Shown in pieces: positions 1 through 8,207 of a DNA stretch of 64,000 bases. The stretch spans positions 124,001 to 188,000 of the forward strand of contig NZ_PYVZ01000004.1 of NCBI RefSeq assembly GCF_003056405.1. The letters are read 5' to 3'. Position numbers and translations under genes: made by a program. Source of the DNA: Devosia indica. Lineage in GTDB: Bacteria > Pseudomonadota > Alphaproteobacteria > Rhizobiales > Devosiaceae. The stretch's first letter is position 1, and every line of letters starts with the position of its first letter. The notes beneath the pieces are model-generated. The model did no database searches. It saw only the letters and a program-made list of their open reading frames with translations, and had not been told where the DNA came from.

Positions 1-1
1 A

Positions 2-958
2 TCAGGCCGCGAAGCGGTCGCGATAGGCTTGCGGGGTGACGCCGAGTTTCCTGAGAAAGGCGCGGCGCAGTGTTTCCTCGCTGCCGAAACCGCAGCGGCC
101 GGCCACGCGGGCGATTGGCAGATCCTGCTCCAGCAGGCGCCTTGCCGTCTCGATCCGCAAGTTCTCGACGGCACGGGCGGGGGTCTGGCCGGTTTCCTGC
201 CGATAGCGACGGGAGAAATTGCGCTCGCTCATGCCGGCGGCGGCGGCCAGGTCCGGCAGGGCCAGCGGGCGGTGCAGATTTTCCATCATCCAGCCGTGCA
301 GGCCATCGAAACGACCGCCTTGATCCTGCAAGGTCAGGGCCGCGCTGAACTGGGACTGGCCGCCGGGGCGCTTGAGGAAAACCACCAATTGCCGCGCGAC
401 GGCCAGGGCGAGATCGCGGCCAAGATCGGCTTCGACCAGCGCCAGGGCCAGATCGATCCCGGCGGTGACACCGGCTGAGGTCCAGAACTGGCCATCCTGG
501 ATGAAGATCGGATCCGGATCGAGCCGGACGCGCGGGAAGCGCGCGGCAAATTCCTTGCAGCGCCACCAATGGGTGACCGCGCGGCGGCCATCAAGCAGGC
601 CCGTGCTGGCCAATAGAAACGCGCCACTGCACACCGATGCCGTGCGGCGCGCAATGGCGGCGCGTGCCGTGATCCAGTCGGTCAGGCTTGTATCGTCACA
701 GGCGTCGTAGACGCCCCAGCCGCCGGCAATGACCAGCGTGTCCACGGGCTCCGTGGCGGATGAAAGGGTTTGGGCTTCCAGCACCAGGCCGGACGAGGTG
801 ACCAGACGCGGCTGCGCGGCGACCACTACGGGCGTGTAAGGCAGCGGCAGACCCTGTGCACGGGACAGGTCATTGGCCGAGGCAAACACCTGCAACGGCC
901 CGGTCACGTCGAGCAATTGGCAATCGGCGAAACCGAGAACTTCGATGCGTCGGGTCAT
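2..958 (-). CDS. GlxA-family transcriptional regulator (DJ-1/PfpI + AraC HTH)
   Basis: A 318-residue two-domain regulator. The N-terminal half (about 1-190) is a DJ-1/PfpI-like fold with the nucleophile-elbow cysteine in SVCSGAFLLA (Cys110). The C-terminal half (about 220-315) is an AraC-type double helix-turn-helix with the usual GFGSEETLRRAF element. The length is normal for GlxA-type regulators. The start lies 82 bp from a divergently transcribed stand-alone DJ-1 protein, so it probably controls that gene. The effector is unknown; the DJ-1 domain is normally a ligand-sensing rather than catalytic module in this family. Stop codon at window bases 2-4, so the gene is complete. Confidence 0.88.
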   Translation of the reverse strand: MTRRIEVLGFADCQLLDVTGPLQVFASANDLSRAQGLPLPYTPVVVAAQPRLVTSSGLVLEAQTLSSATEPVDTLVIAGGWGVYDACDDTSLTDWITARAAIARRTASVCSGAFLLASTGLLDGRRAVTHWWRCKEFAARFPRVRLDPDPIFIQDGQFWTSAGVTAGIDLALALVEADLGRDLALAVARQLVVFLKRPGGQSQFSAALTLQDQGGRFDGLHGWMMENLHRPLALPDLAAAAGMSERNFSRRYRQETGQTPARAVENLRIETARRLLEQDLPIARVAGRCGFGSEETLRRAFLRKLGVTPQAYRDRFAA

Positions 959-971
959 TTGGCGTAAAACG

Positions 972-1029
972 AGGGTTGATTGGCAGTTCGGCCAAACTGT
1001 TCTGCCATAGACTGGCCGCCGTCAACCCT
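972..1029. promoter_or_regulatory. Nested dyad in the divergent GlxA/InhA-like promoter region
   Basis: An 8-bp perfect inverted repeat (agggttga at 972-979, tcaaccct at 1022-1029) encloses a second dyad, ttggc-N6-gccaa at 980-995. The region separates the two divergent starts and is a plausible operator for the GlxA-type regulator. Binding is inferred only. Confidence 0.4.
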
Positions 1030-1040
1030 GGAGGTGGTCC

Positions 1041-1715
1041 ATGACGCTCAATATCGGATTTCTCGTCTTTCCCAATGTGCAGCAGCTCGACCTGACCGGC
1101 CCCTATGAGGTGTTCGCCTCGGCGGCCGACGTAGCGGTGCATCTTTTGTGGAAGGACCTGGCCCCGCTGCGCAGCGCCACCGGGCTAATGCTGTCGCCAA
1201 CCATGACACTCGGGGATTGCCCGCAACTGGATCTGATCTGCATTCCCGGCGGTGCCGGGGTCAATGCGCTGCTCAACGACCGGCAAGTCCTCGATTTCGT
1301 GCGGACCCAGGCGGCCGGGGCGCAATTCGTGACATCGGTCTGCACCGGTTCGCTGGTCCTGGGCATGGCAGGGCTGCTGGAAGGCCGCCGGGCGACGTCG
1401 CACTGGAATGCTGTGGACCTCTTGCCACGCCTTGGCGCCATTCCGACTCCGGGCCGGGTGGTACGCGACGGCAATGTCATCACGGCAGGCGGGGTGACCT
1501 CGGGAATTGATTTCGGGTTGACGGTATTGGCCGAATTGCAGGGTGAAGTGGCGGCGCGTCGGGTGCAACTGGCGCTCGAATATGCGCCGGCGCCGCCCTT
1601 TGACAGCGGGACGCCCGAGGCCTGCGATGCGGACCTGGTGGCAACGGTGCGCCAGGGCATGGCGCGCGCGCGTTCGGAAAGGGAGGTTTTGCTGCCGCCG
1701 GTCAGGCCGCAGTAA
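1041..1715 (+). CDS. DJ-1/PfpI family protein, isonitrile hydratase-like
   Basis: A 224-residue single-domain DJ-1/PfpI protein. It resembles Pseudomonas putida isonitrile hydratase (InhA), which hydrates isonitriles to N-substituted formamides. Length and key positions fit: Asp17 in QQLDLTG, Cys101-Thr102 in TSVCTGS. As I recall, InhA uses Asp17, Cys101 and Thr102, so the match is position-exact. GGAGG at 1030-1034 supports the ATG start. It diverges from a GlxA-type regulator and its 3' end overlaps the convergent GGDEF gene by 14 bp. The substrate is inferred; other DJ-1 amidase/hydratase roles are possible. Confidence 0.75.
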   Translation: MTLNIGFLVFPNVQQLDLTGPYEVFASAADVAVHLLWKDLAPLRSATGLMLSPTMTLGDCPQLDLICIPGGAGVNALLNDRQVLDFVRTQAAGAQFVTSVCTGSLVLGMAGLLEGRRATSHWNAVDLLPRLGAIPTPGRVVRDGNVITAGGVTSGIDFGLTVLAELQGEVAARRVQLALEYAPAPPFDSGTPEACDADLVATVRQGMARARSEREVLLPPVRPQ

Positions 1716-2985
1716 AATAGCGCCAGGTGCCGCGACCTTCGGATTTTGCCTGATAGAGCGCGCTATCGGCATCGCGGTACAGCGCCTCCGCGTCCTGGCC
1801 AGAATTGCGCGCCATGCCGATCGAGGCGCCGATCTGATGGGACTGCCCGCCGAGCACAAAGGGTTCGCGGAACGCCTCGACGATGCTGGCGCAGAGGTTT
1901 TCCGGTCCCGGCGCGGCGCCCTGGCTCAGAATGATGGCGAATTCATCGCCGCCGATACGGGCCACCAGCGCCTCAGACGTACAACAGGCCGTCAGCCGGC
2001 GTCCGGCCTCGATCAGGCAGGCATCGCCCTGGGCGTGGCCCAGAGTGTCATTGATGGATTTGAAACGGTCCAGATCGATCAGGATCAGCGCGCCGATGGG
2101 CCTGGCGTGGCTGTCATCTCGCAGGTCATCCAGCCGGGTCTGGAACAGGCTGCGATTGGCCAGACCGGTCAGGGCATCTGTCTCGGCCATGCGCCGGGTC
2201 CGCTCGGCGAGCAGTTTTTCCTCGGTGACGTCCTGTTTCATGCCAAAAATGCGGCGCGCCTGTCCGTCCACGCCATCAACGGTTGCGGTGATCCGCATCC
2301 AGCGATGCTTGCCGGTACTGGTGACGATTTCGGCATCGAAATTGAAGTCGCCAAGCGTTTTTATCGCGCGTGCCCGCAGGGCCTGCATGCGGCGGCGCGA
2401 GTGGGGCATGTACATTTTCAGGGTCTGAGCCCGGCTGACCGCCGAGCCGCGCGGCAGTTCGAACAGGTCATAGACACCGTCGGACCAGGACAATTGCTCG
2501 TCGGGCAGGGAGCAGGACCAGATACCAATACGGGCCGTCGCCGACGCCCGCTCGATCAGGTATTGCCGGTGCTGTTCGGCGGCGCGGCGGCGGTCCATCG
2601 CGGCATGACCAACCAGTTCGGTCACCCTTGCGAGCAGGAAACCGGCATCAGCATGGCTTCTCTGGGCCTGGTCCCAGAGCACCAGCCATTGCTGTCGCGC
2701 CGCGTCGATTCCGGGCACCGGCACGGTCAATACGAACCTGGCGATGGGGTCGTCGTTCATGCTGACGCGGCCGGTCGGGGCGAGCAAGTGTGCCGCAATC
2801 CCCGTGGGTGGCGTGGCCCCGTCCATGTCGATCCAGTGCATGCCGCTGGTCGCAAACCCCGCGCCGGCCATGCCGGTCAGTGCCCGCAAACGGGACAGAA
2901 ATCCGCCCGCCGACGGCGTGGCGCCGGGCGGAACCATAGGTTGCTCTGCACACGGCCAGCTTTCTGTGAGGGGCTGCACAAACAT
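1702..2985 (-). CDS. Sensor diguanylate cyclase (GAF-like/PAS-GGDEF)
   Basis: A 427-residue protein predicted to make cyclic di-GMP. The C-terminal GGDEF domain (about 265-425) has an intact RIGGDEF active site at about 343-349 and the upstream DALTGLANR and DLDRFKSIND motifs. The RxxD inhibitory I-site is absent: residues 336-339 are TSEA. A PAS/PAC segment lies at about 145-255, ending in a QDVTEEK-type linker; the N-terminal 130 residues look GAF-like. No membrane segment or signal peptide, so cytosolic. Monocistronic, no EAL partner nearby. The signal sensed is unknown. Confidence 0.85.
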   Translation of the reverse strand: MFVQPLTESWPCAEQPMVPPGATPSAGGFLSRLRALTGMAGAGFATSGMHWIDMDGATPPTGIAAHLLAPTGRVSMNDDPIARFVLTVPVPGIDAARQQWLVLWDQAQRSHADAGFLLARVTELVGHAAMDRRRAAEQHRQYLIERASATARIGIWSCSLPDEQLSWSDGVYDLFELPRGSAVSRAQTLKMYMPHSRRRMQALRARAIKTLGDFNFDAEIVTSTGKHRWMRITATVDGVDGQARRIFGMKQDVTEEKLLAERTRRMAETDALTGLANRSLFQTRLDDLRDDSHARPIGALILIDLDRFKSINDTLGHAQGDACLIEAGRRLTACCTSEALVARIGGDEFAIILSQGAAPGPENLCASIVEAFREPFVLGGQSHQIGASIGMARNSGQDAEALYRDADSALYQAKSEGRGTWRYFTAA

Positions 2986-3043
2986 GCGCGGACCCTAGCA
3001 GTGCCTTCTTAAAACATTGTTTTCTTGGAGGGATTTAGTTCGA

Positions 3044-3075
3044 CAAAAAAGAGCGGCGATTTTGATCGCCGCTCT
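3044..3075 (-). terminator. Intrinsic terminator of the exported hypothetical gene
   Basis: A perfect 11-bp stem (3050-3060 with 3065-3075, loop tttg) is followed on the minus strand by six T residues (A6 at 3045-3050 on the plus strand). It lies 20 bp after the stop of the gene ending at 3095. Confidence 0.85.
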
Positions 3076-3094
3076 GGAAATGTCTTCTACGTCA

Positions 3095-3622
3095 TTAGCG
3101 CGAGAACGGCACTTCGGCGCGCAGGCTGTCGCCGGATTCGACATAGACGACTTCGAATACCACCTGAATGGCGTCGCCATTGAGCTGAATCTGCGCGGAG
3201 ATGTTGAGGTCCTTGCCTTCCTCGTCCTGGTCGCGTTCGCGCAGGTTGAAAACCAGGCCCGAACCGCGCTTCTGTCCGACGGCGATGCCTGTAAAGGTGG
3301 CATTTGAGGTCATGGCGGCTTCAAAGCGCCGGCTGGCGTCGACATAGGCCAGGGTTCCGGCAACCGAGAGATTGGTGCCGGCCAAGGCGCAGCGGCCATT
3401 ATAGTTGACCTTGTCCTGATTGCCCTGGCTCAGGGACAGGCGACAGACCACGGATTCTTCGCTGGCGCCATAGAGCGTGCCGCGCCCGCGCCATTCGCCG
3501 ATATAGGACTTGAGCAGGGCAACATCTGCCGGCGCAGCCAGAACGGGCGTGACACCCGCCATGGAAGAAAACAGGAGTCCTGACAGTGCAGCGGCACGGG
3601 TCAGGGTTCCGAAACTGGTCAT
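3095..3622 (-). CDS. Exported hypothetical protein
   Basis: A 175-residue protein with an N-terminal signal peptide (hydrophobic run at about 8-27, Ala-Ala-Pro near 29-31), so probably periplasmic. The mature part is rich in beta-strand-like segments and contains YIGEWRGRGTL and two cysteines (CRLSLS, GRCAL) that could form a disulphide. This resembles a small beta-barrel or lipocalin-like fold, but I do not recognise the family. It is monocistronic, with its own strong terminator downstream. Function unknown. Confidence 0.7.
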   Translation of the reverse strand: MTSFGTLTRAAALSGLLFSSMAGVTPVLAAPADVALLKSYIGEWRGRGTLYGASEESVVCRLSLSQGNQDKVNYNGRCALAGTNLSVAGTLAYVDASRRFEAAMTSNATFTGIAVGQKRGSGLVFNLRERDQDEEGKDLNISAQIQLNGDAIQVVFEVVYVESGDSLRAEVPFSR

Positions 3623-3800
3623 GGCGCTATGCCTCCAACAAGCAAAACAAGCCCCCCGGCATGTCTTCGCAGGCCAAGATTACCGATTGTCGGCCAGGGA
3701 TGTGGCCGGTTCTCGCGAAAGTGATCGCGCCACAAGCGGTCCGGCCGGAATCACTGCACGCATGGTAGCTTTGGCGACCCATTTGCGGCAAGCGGCTCCC

Positions 3801-6179
3801 TCAGGGCGTGCGGCCGGCGCCGACGCGGGTGTCGGTGTTGCCGGTCGGATCGTCCGGCGTGGCGACATGGTCGGCTGTCTGGACATGGATGCCGGTGAGG
3901 TTTTCCAGCATGCGCGATGCCGCCACCAGCAGCGAGGGCAGCATGAACAGGTCGCCCACCAGGGCCAGCGACAGGGATAGCACGAAGAGCGAGCCGAACA
4001 GGGCCACCTGCGGCAATTCGGAGAAGGCCACGATGATGGTACCGGCGCAGAGGATAACGGTGGTCGCGACAATTGCGCCGCCGATACGCCGCAGCGTGTG
4101 ATGCACGGAATCTAGGTGACTGCGCTGCTCTTCGCGCCGCCCGTGCATGTAATGGGAGAGCATATGGATAGTATCATTGACGGCGATGCCGAAGGCGATG
4201 GTCAGCGCCATGACTGTGGTCAACTGCAGACCCGCACCGGTGGCCCAGAGCCAGGCCTGGGTGCCCAGTATGGGGAACATGTTGGGGATGGCGGAGACCA
4301 GAGCCATGCGCAGCGAACCAAAGGCAACGCCGATCAGCACCAGGTTGAGCAGCACGCTGGCCGCCAGGGATATCTGCAGCGAGCGCACGATGTCGTCCGT
4401 GGCAAATGTCGTCAGGATGCGGAAGCCGCCCAGCTCGGCCTGGGGAATGCCGGCCTCCGCCATGCGGGTCTCGATGCGCGCCACCATGTCCTTGAGCGCC
4501 TGGCTCTCCAGGATTGTCGGCATGAAGCCGGTGACCAGGGCCTGGCTGCCATCTTCGGTGATGAAGCGCTTGCGCATGAAGGGGCCGACGGCGTCAAACA
4601 CTTCTTGGCGGGTGAAACCGCTGTCGGTGTAGTTGGTCAGGCTGGCGGCCGAGATGACCTTGTTTTCACCCAGCTCGGACTCGACGATCTCGTGCACGAT
4701 GCGGATGGTTTCGAAGTCCTCGGCGGCGACATTGGGATCCATCTGCGTGAGCGGCACGCGCACATAGAGAGGGGCAACTCCGCCCACACCCTCATCGATG
4801 CTCTCTGCCGTGCTGAGCGCGGTCGAATCCTTGGCCATGAAGTCTTCGAATGAGAACCGTGGCTGGATGAGGAAGAAGGGGATGATCAGGAGAATGGTGA
4901 GCAGGATTGCGAGCACGCTGACCGGGCGGCCGAATCTCATCGCCAGGCCAAGCGCGGCAGGCAGGGGCGCATTGAGCGCGAAGTTCGGCGCCTTGGGCAG
5001 TTTGAAGCCGAGCCGCAGGGCCAGCTTGAGCAGAAGCGGCATCACCGTCATCAGGCAGACGAACATGATCGCGCTGCCGGCGGCGCCGGCCAAGGCAAAT
5101 TCCTGGACGCCCTGGCCTGGCGAGAAATAGAGCGAGGCGAAGGCGACGAGCGTCGTCAGGGTCGTCAGCGCTGTCGCAGGGCCCACCAGCTTGAGCGTGG
5201 TATCGACGGCCTTGTTGGGCTCCATCCCGTCGCGCCAATAGGCTAGCCAGTTGAAAATGAAGAACATCGACTCGGCAAAGGCCATGACCAGCACAAGCGT
5301 GGTCACGATAATGGTGAGGAAAGAGAAAGAGCCAAACAGCAGCAGCACCGTGCCGATGGACCACATGACCGCCACGAAGGGGGTGGCAGCGACGATGATG
5401 GCGCCCCAGAATGAGCGCAGGGCGAACAGGGCGATGAAAGCGCCCAAGCCAAAGCCATAGACCGTGAACTTGATCTGGTCATCGACGGCCGCATTGAGCA
5501 TTTCCGAGGTCCAGACCGGCGGGCCGGTCAACTCGATCTCAAGGCCGGTATCGTCATAAAAGGCCAGGGTTTCGCGCAGGCTGGCGATCATCGCCTTGGT
5601 GCCGTCCTGGTTCACCAGTTCCTGGTTGGGGAACATGATGAGGACCACGCCGGTCAGATCAGGCGTGATGAGGTTGCGCATCATGGGATCGTTCTGTTGC
5701 AGATCCATCAGCGCCATGGCGACTTCGTCGGCGTTCAGCATGCCCTCGGGCACGGCCGGCACGGAGCCGCCGCTGCCATTGGGCTTGCGCAGGGTAAAGG
5801 GCGACATGGTGCCCACGGCGTATTCATTGAGCTCGAGATCGAAGGCGAGGCTGCGGATGTCCTCGAGAACATCGGGATCGACGAGATTGGGCGAATTGAC
5901 CATGACATAGATGTCGTTCTCGAAGGTGCCGAAGGTCTTCGAGAGATTGTCATAGGCGTCGTAATAGTGCCCGGAATGGGCGTAGACACGCAGCAGATCG
6001 CCGTCGACATTGGCTTTGGGGATCTGCCAGAAACAGAGGATCGTGAACAGCAGCACGATCACGGACATGATGCGCGGATAGCGCAGGGTTGCCACGCCCA
6101 GATACTCAAAGCCGAAACCAATGGATCGCCGGTTGGTGAACCAGTCGACGAAACGCGACACCACAGAACCCGAAGACAC
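3801..6179 (-). CDS. RND-superfamily (MMPL-type) transporter
   Basis: A 792-residue inner-membrane protein with the duplicated RND architecture: one TM (about 38-58), a large periplasmic loop, a TM bundle (about 235-405), a second single TM (about 425-447), a second periplasmic loop and a final TM bundle (about 630-770). The second bundle carries FGIAVNDTIHML, the GxxxND-type motif of MMPL/SSD transporters. There is no membrane-fusion or outer-membrane partner, which favours a lipid or hydrophobic-compound exporter of the MMPL/HpnN type over a tripartite drug pump. Substrate unknown. Monocistronic. Confidence 0.83.
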   Translation of the reverse strand: MSSGSVVSRFVDWFTNRRSIGFGFEYLGVATLRYPRIMSVIVLLFTILCFWQIPKANVDGDLLRVYAHSGHYYDAYDNLSKTFGTFENDIYVMVNSPNLVDPDVLEDIRSLAFDLELNEYAVGTMSPFTLRKPNGSGGSVPAVPEGMLNADEVAMALMDLQQNDPMMRNLITPDLTGVVLIMFPNQELVNQDGTKAMIASLRETLAFYDDTGLEIELTGPPVWTSEMLNAAVDDQIKFTVYGFGLGAFIALFALRSFWGAIIVAATPFVAVMWSIGTVLLLFGSFSFLTIIVTTLVLVMAFAESMFFIFNWLAYWRDGMEPNKAVDTTLKLVGPATALTTLTTLVAFASLYFSPGQGVQEFALAGAAGSAIMFVCLMTVMPLLLKLALRLGFKLPKAPNFALNAPLPAALGLAMRFGRPVSVLAILLTILLIIPFFLIQPRFSFEDFMAKDSTALSTAESIDEGVGGVAPLYVRVPLTQMDPNVAAEDFETIRIVHEIVESELGENKVISAASLTNYTDSGFTRQEVFDAVGPFMRKRFITEDGSQALVTGFMPTILESQALKDMVARIETRMAEAGIPQAELGGFRILTTFATDDIVRSLQISLAASVLLNLVLIGVAFGSLRMALVSAIPNMFPILGTQAWLWATGAGLQLTTVMALTIAFGIAVNDTIHMLSHYMHGRREEQRSHLDSVHHTLRRIGGAIVATTVILCAGTIIVAFSELPQVALFGSLFVLSLSLALVGDLFMLPSLLVAASRMLENLTGIHVQTADHVATPDDPTGNTDTRVGAGRTP

Positions 6180-6282
6180 CAGAACCCGACTCCCCCTTGG
6201 GCGGCAATTGGTTCAATTTTCTACGGGTTTGTGGGCAATGCGTCCAGCTTGGGGGCCGGCAAACTGTCTGGGCGGTAAATGC

Positions 6283-6306
6283 CGGGTCCGGATCAGGCCG
6301 GACCCG
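6283..6306 (-). terminator. Hairpin downstream of the qorB-like gene
   Basis: A perfect 9-bp GC-rich stem (6283-6291 with 6298-6306) with a 6-base loop lies directly after the stop of the gene ending at 6315. The following minus-strand bases contain only a weak T stretch, so termination may be partial. Confidence 0.5.
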
Positions 6307-6314
6307 ACGCTGCT

Positions 6315-7196
6315 TCAGGCGCCCAGGGCGGCCTTGTTGGATGCGAGGAAATCGGCCAAAGCCTCGGGCCGGCGGCCGGAATAACGCTCGACCACATCGG
6401 TCACCACGCCATGATGACCGCTGACGGCGTCGCGCTCGAAGGCAGTCAGGGCTTCGGCAAATCCTTCAGGCAGGCCGGCGGCGATCATGCCGGCCTTGAG
6501 GTCGGCAGGGGACAGAGTGACAACGGCGACAGGCCGGCCGGTGAGGTCCGAAGCGATCCGGGCGCGCTCGATATTGGTCACCGGGGCTGGCCCGGTGACA
6601 TCCTCTATTGCCTTGCCCTGGGCGGACAGCAGGGCGCCCGCAGCCGTGCGGGCGGTATCGGCCCGGGTGACATAGCTGGTGCCGCGATCACCGATCAGGC
6701 CGTAAAGCTGACCGCTGGCGACGGCCTGGGGCAGGCTCATCAGATTGTTTTCCGAGTACATGTGATTGCGCAGGATGGTGAAGTCGAGGCCCGAGGCCGC
6801 GATCGCGACTTCCGTCCAGAAATGTTCCGGATTGAGACCGGCATCGGCATTGGGCCGGGCGGCGGGGGCAGAGGTATAGACGATATGCTTGACCCCGGCA
6901 GTCTTGGCGGCCTCGACGGCGGCGGTCTGCTGGGCGATGCGGGTGCCTATGCCATCGGTCGAGACGATCAGCAGGCGATCGACCCCGGCAAAGGCGGCGG
7001 GTAGGCCGGCGGGGTCGTTGAAGTCGACCTTGCGGATTTCGACGCCCCTTTCCGCCAGGTCGGCGAGCTTTGCGGGATCGCGGGTGCCGGCGATGACCTT
7101 GCTGGCGCCGCGCGCAAGGAGCTCCTCAACCGCCGCGCGGCCGAGATGGCCGGATGCGCCGGTCACGAGAAGGGAGGCATTGGTGAAATCTGTCAT
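6315..7196 (-). CDS. qorB: NAD(P)H-binding quinone reductase, QorB/NmrA type
   Basis: A 293-residue atypical short-chain dehydrogenase. The N-terminal VTGASGHLG is the NAD(P) Rossmann motif. The sequence follows E. coli QorB (YtfG) in several blocks: ARDPAKL-like, GVDRLLIVST, AAKTAGVKHIVYTSA, and a YSEN motif. QorB is an NADPH:quinone oxidoreductase. The divergent neighbour is an HxlR-family regulator, the same arrangement as qorB/qorR (ytfG/ytfH) in E. coli, which supports the assignment. Soluble, probably cytosolic, likely involved in quinone or electrophile detoxification. Confidence 0.82.
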   Translation of the reverse strand: MTDFTNASLLVTGASGHLGRAAVEELLARGASKVIAGTRDPAKLADLAERGVEIRKVDFNDPAGLPAAFAGVDRLLIVSTDGIGTRIAQQTAAVEAAKTAGVKHIVYTSAPAARPNADAGLNPEHFWTEVAIAASGLDFTILRNHMYSENNLMSLPQAVASGQLYGLIGDRGTSYVTRADTARTAAGALLSAQGKAIEDVTGPAPVTNIERARIASDLTGRPVAVVTLSPADLKAGMIAAGLPEGFAEALTAFERDAVSGHHGVVTDVVERYSGRRPEALADFLASNKAALGA

Positions 7197-7323
7197 GGCA
7201 CGAACTCCTGAATAGGGCTTCGATCCTTGTCTCTCGCTGTCCTGGAGAGTAAGTATCGAAAAGAGAGTGCCTATCTAGTCTCCTCAAAGCAGGCTGAAAA
7301 GGAGGCACTTTTTCGGCCATAGA

Positions 7324-7337
7324 TTACCTGGAGGTAA
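7324..7337. promoter_or_regulatory. Palindrome overlapping the Shine-Dalgarno of the HxlR regulator gene
   Basis: ttacct-gg-aggtaa is a perfect 6+6 dyad. It contains the GGAGG ribosome-binding site (7330-7334) of the GTG start at 7342. A related half site (cctggagagtaagt, 7241-7254) lies nearer the qorB start. The arrangement suits autoregulation plus control of qorB; inferred. Confidence 0.5.
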
Positions 7338-7341
7338 GTGC

Positions 7342-7749
7342 GTGCAGCAGGATCAGGACATTGCAGCGGTGTTTGTGGACCGCTGGAACCAGGCGGCAAG
7401 CTTTGAGCAGACCGGAACCTGTCCGGTGCGCGATGTGCTCGACAAGATCGGGGACAAATGGAGCATGCTGATCGTGATGTACCTTGCGGCAGGGCCGAAG
7501 CGTTTCAACCAGTTGCACCGCGAAGTGCCGGACATCTCGCAGAAAATGCTGACCCAGACACTGCGGGACCTGCAGCGGGACGGGCTGGTATCCCGCCATG
7601 TCTTCGACACCAAGCCCCCATCGGTGGAGTATCGCCTGACCGGGCTGGGCCAATCGCTGATCGTGCCCTTCGGTTATCTGATCGACTGGGCCAATCAGAG
7701 CATCCCGAGCATTGAGGCGGCGCGGGCCAGTTATGACAAGGCAGCCTGA
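7342..7749 (+). CDS. HxlR-family redox-type regulator, QorR-like
   Basis: A 135-residue winged-helix regulator of the HxlR/MarR-like class. It has the family cysteine early in the chain (Cys27 in [10 protein letters not shown]), then [11 protein letters not shown], the recognition-helix region [14 protein letters not shown], and the wing PPSVEYRLT. Cys27 is where YodB/QorR-type proteins sense quinones and electrophiles. A GTG start with GGAGG 8 bp upstream is used. It diverges from the qorB-like gene and is followed after 1 bp by the Ble-type gene, so it probably controls both directions. Confidence 0.83.
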   Translation: MQQDQDIAAVFVDRWNQAASFEQTGTCPVRDVLDKIGDKWSMLIVMYLAAGPKRFNQLHREVPDISQKMLTQTLRDLQRDGLVSRHVFDTKPPSVEYRLTGLGQSLIVPFGYLIDWANQSIPSIEAARASYDKAA

Positions 7750-7750
7750 A

Positions 7751-8110
7751 ATGGCTGACTTCGCAACACCAAATCTGCCATCGCGTAACTTTGATGTTAC
7801 AGAACAATTCTACGCTGCGTTGGGATTTGAGCGCAGTTGGCGCGACGAAGGCTGGATGATCCTCAAGCGCGGGACGCTGGTGATCGAGTTCTTCCCGCAT
7901 AAGGACCTTGACCCTGCAAATAGCTGGTTCAGTTGCTGCCTTCGCTTTGATGATGTCGATGGCTTCTTTGCAGTGTGCCAGGCGGCCGGGGTTCCAGAGC
8001 GCAAGACCGGGTGGCCACGGCTGATTGCGCCGGAAGAACAGCCCTGGGGTGGACGGCTGGGCTATCTTGTCGATCCCGATTGCACACTGGTGCGGTTGAT
8101 CCAGGATTGA
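7751..8110 (+). CDS. ble: Bleomycin-binding resistance protein (Tn5 Ble-like, VOC fold)
   Basis: A 119-residue glyoxalase/VOC-fold protein. It closely follows the Tn5 Ble protein as I remember it: ATPNLPSRxFD near the start, GWMIL, SWFSCCLR, a PxRIxAPE-like PRLIAPEEQPWGG block and LVDPDxTLxRLIQ at the end. Ble dimers bind and sequester bleomycin-type glycopeptides. I chose the ATG one base after the regulator stop because the family start (M-x-D-x-ATPNLPSR) fits it exactly; a longer frame opens at 7712. Probably co-transcribed with the HxlR gene. Confidence 0.85.
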   Translation: MADFATPNLPSRNFDVTEQFYAALGFERSWRDEGWMILKRGTLVIEFFPHKDLDPANSWFSCCLRFDDVDGFFAVCQAAGVPERKTGWPRLIAPEEQPWGGRLGYLVDPDCTLVRLIQD

Positions 8111-8207
8111 GCGTCGATCTCTCCACAGCTCAAACCTCCTGAAAATTGGCAATCGGGTGCGGAATCGCCTATCTATCGGGGATCAAGAACCAACGTAGAA
8201 TCACCCC

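Noticed and set aside
1543-3012. 489-codon plus-strand frame across the GGDEF gene
   Set aside because: It is antisense to a clear GGDEF protein and has a low-complexity, Arg/Gly/Gln-rich product.
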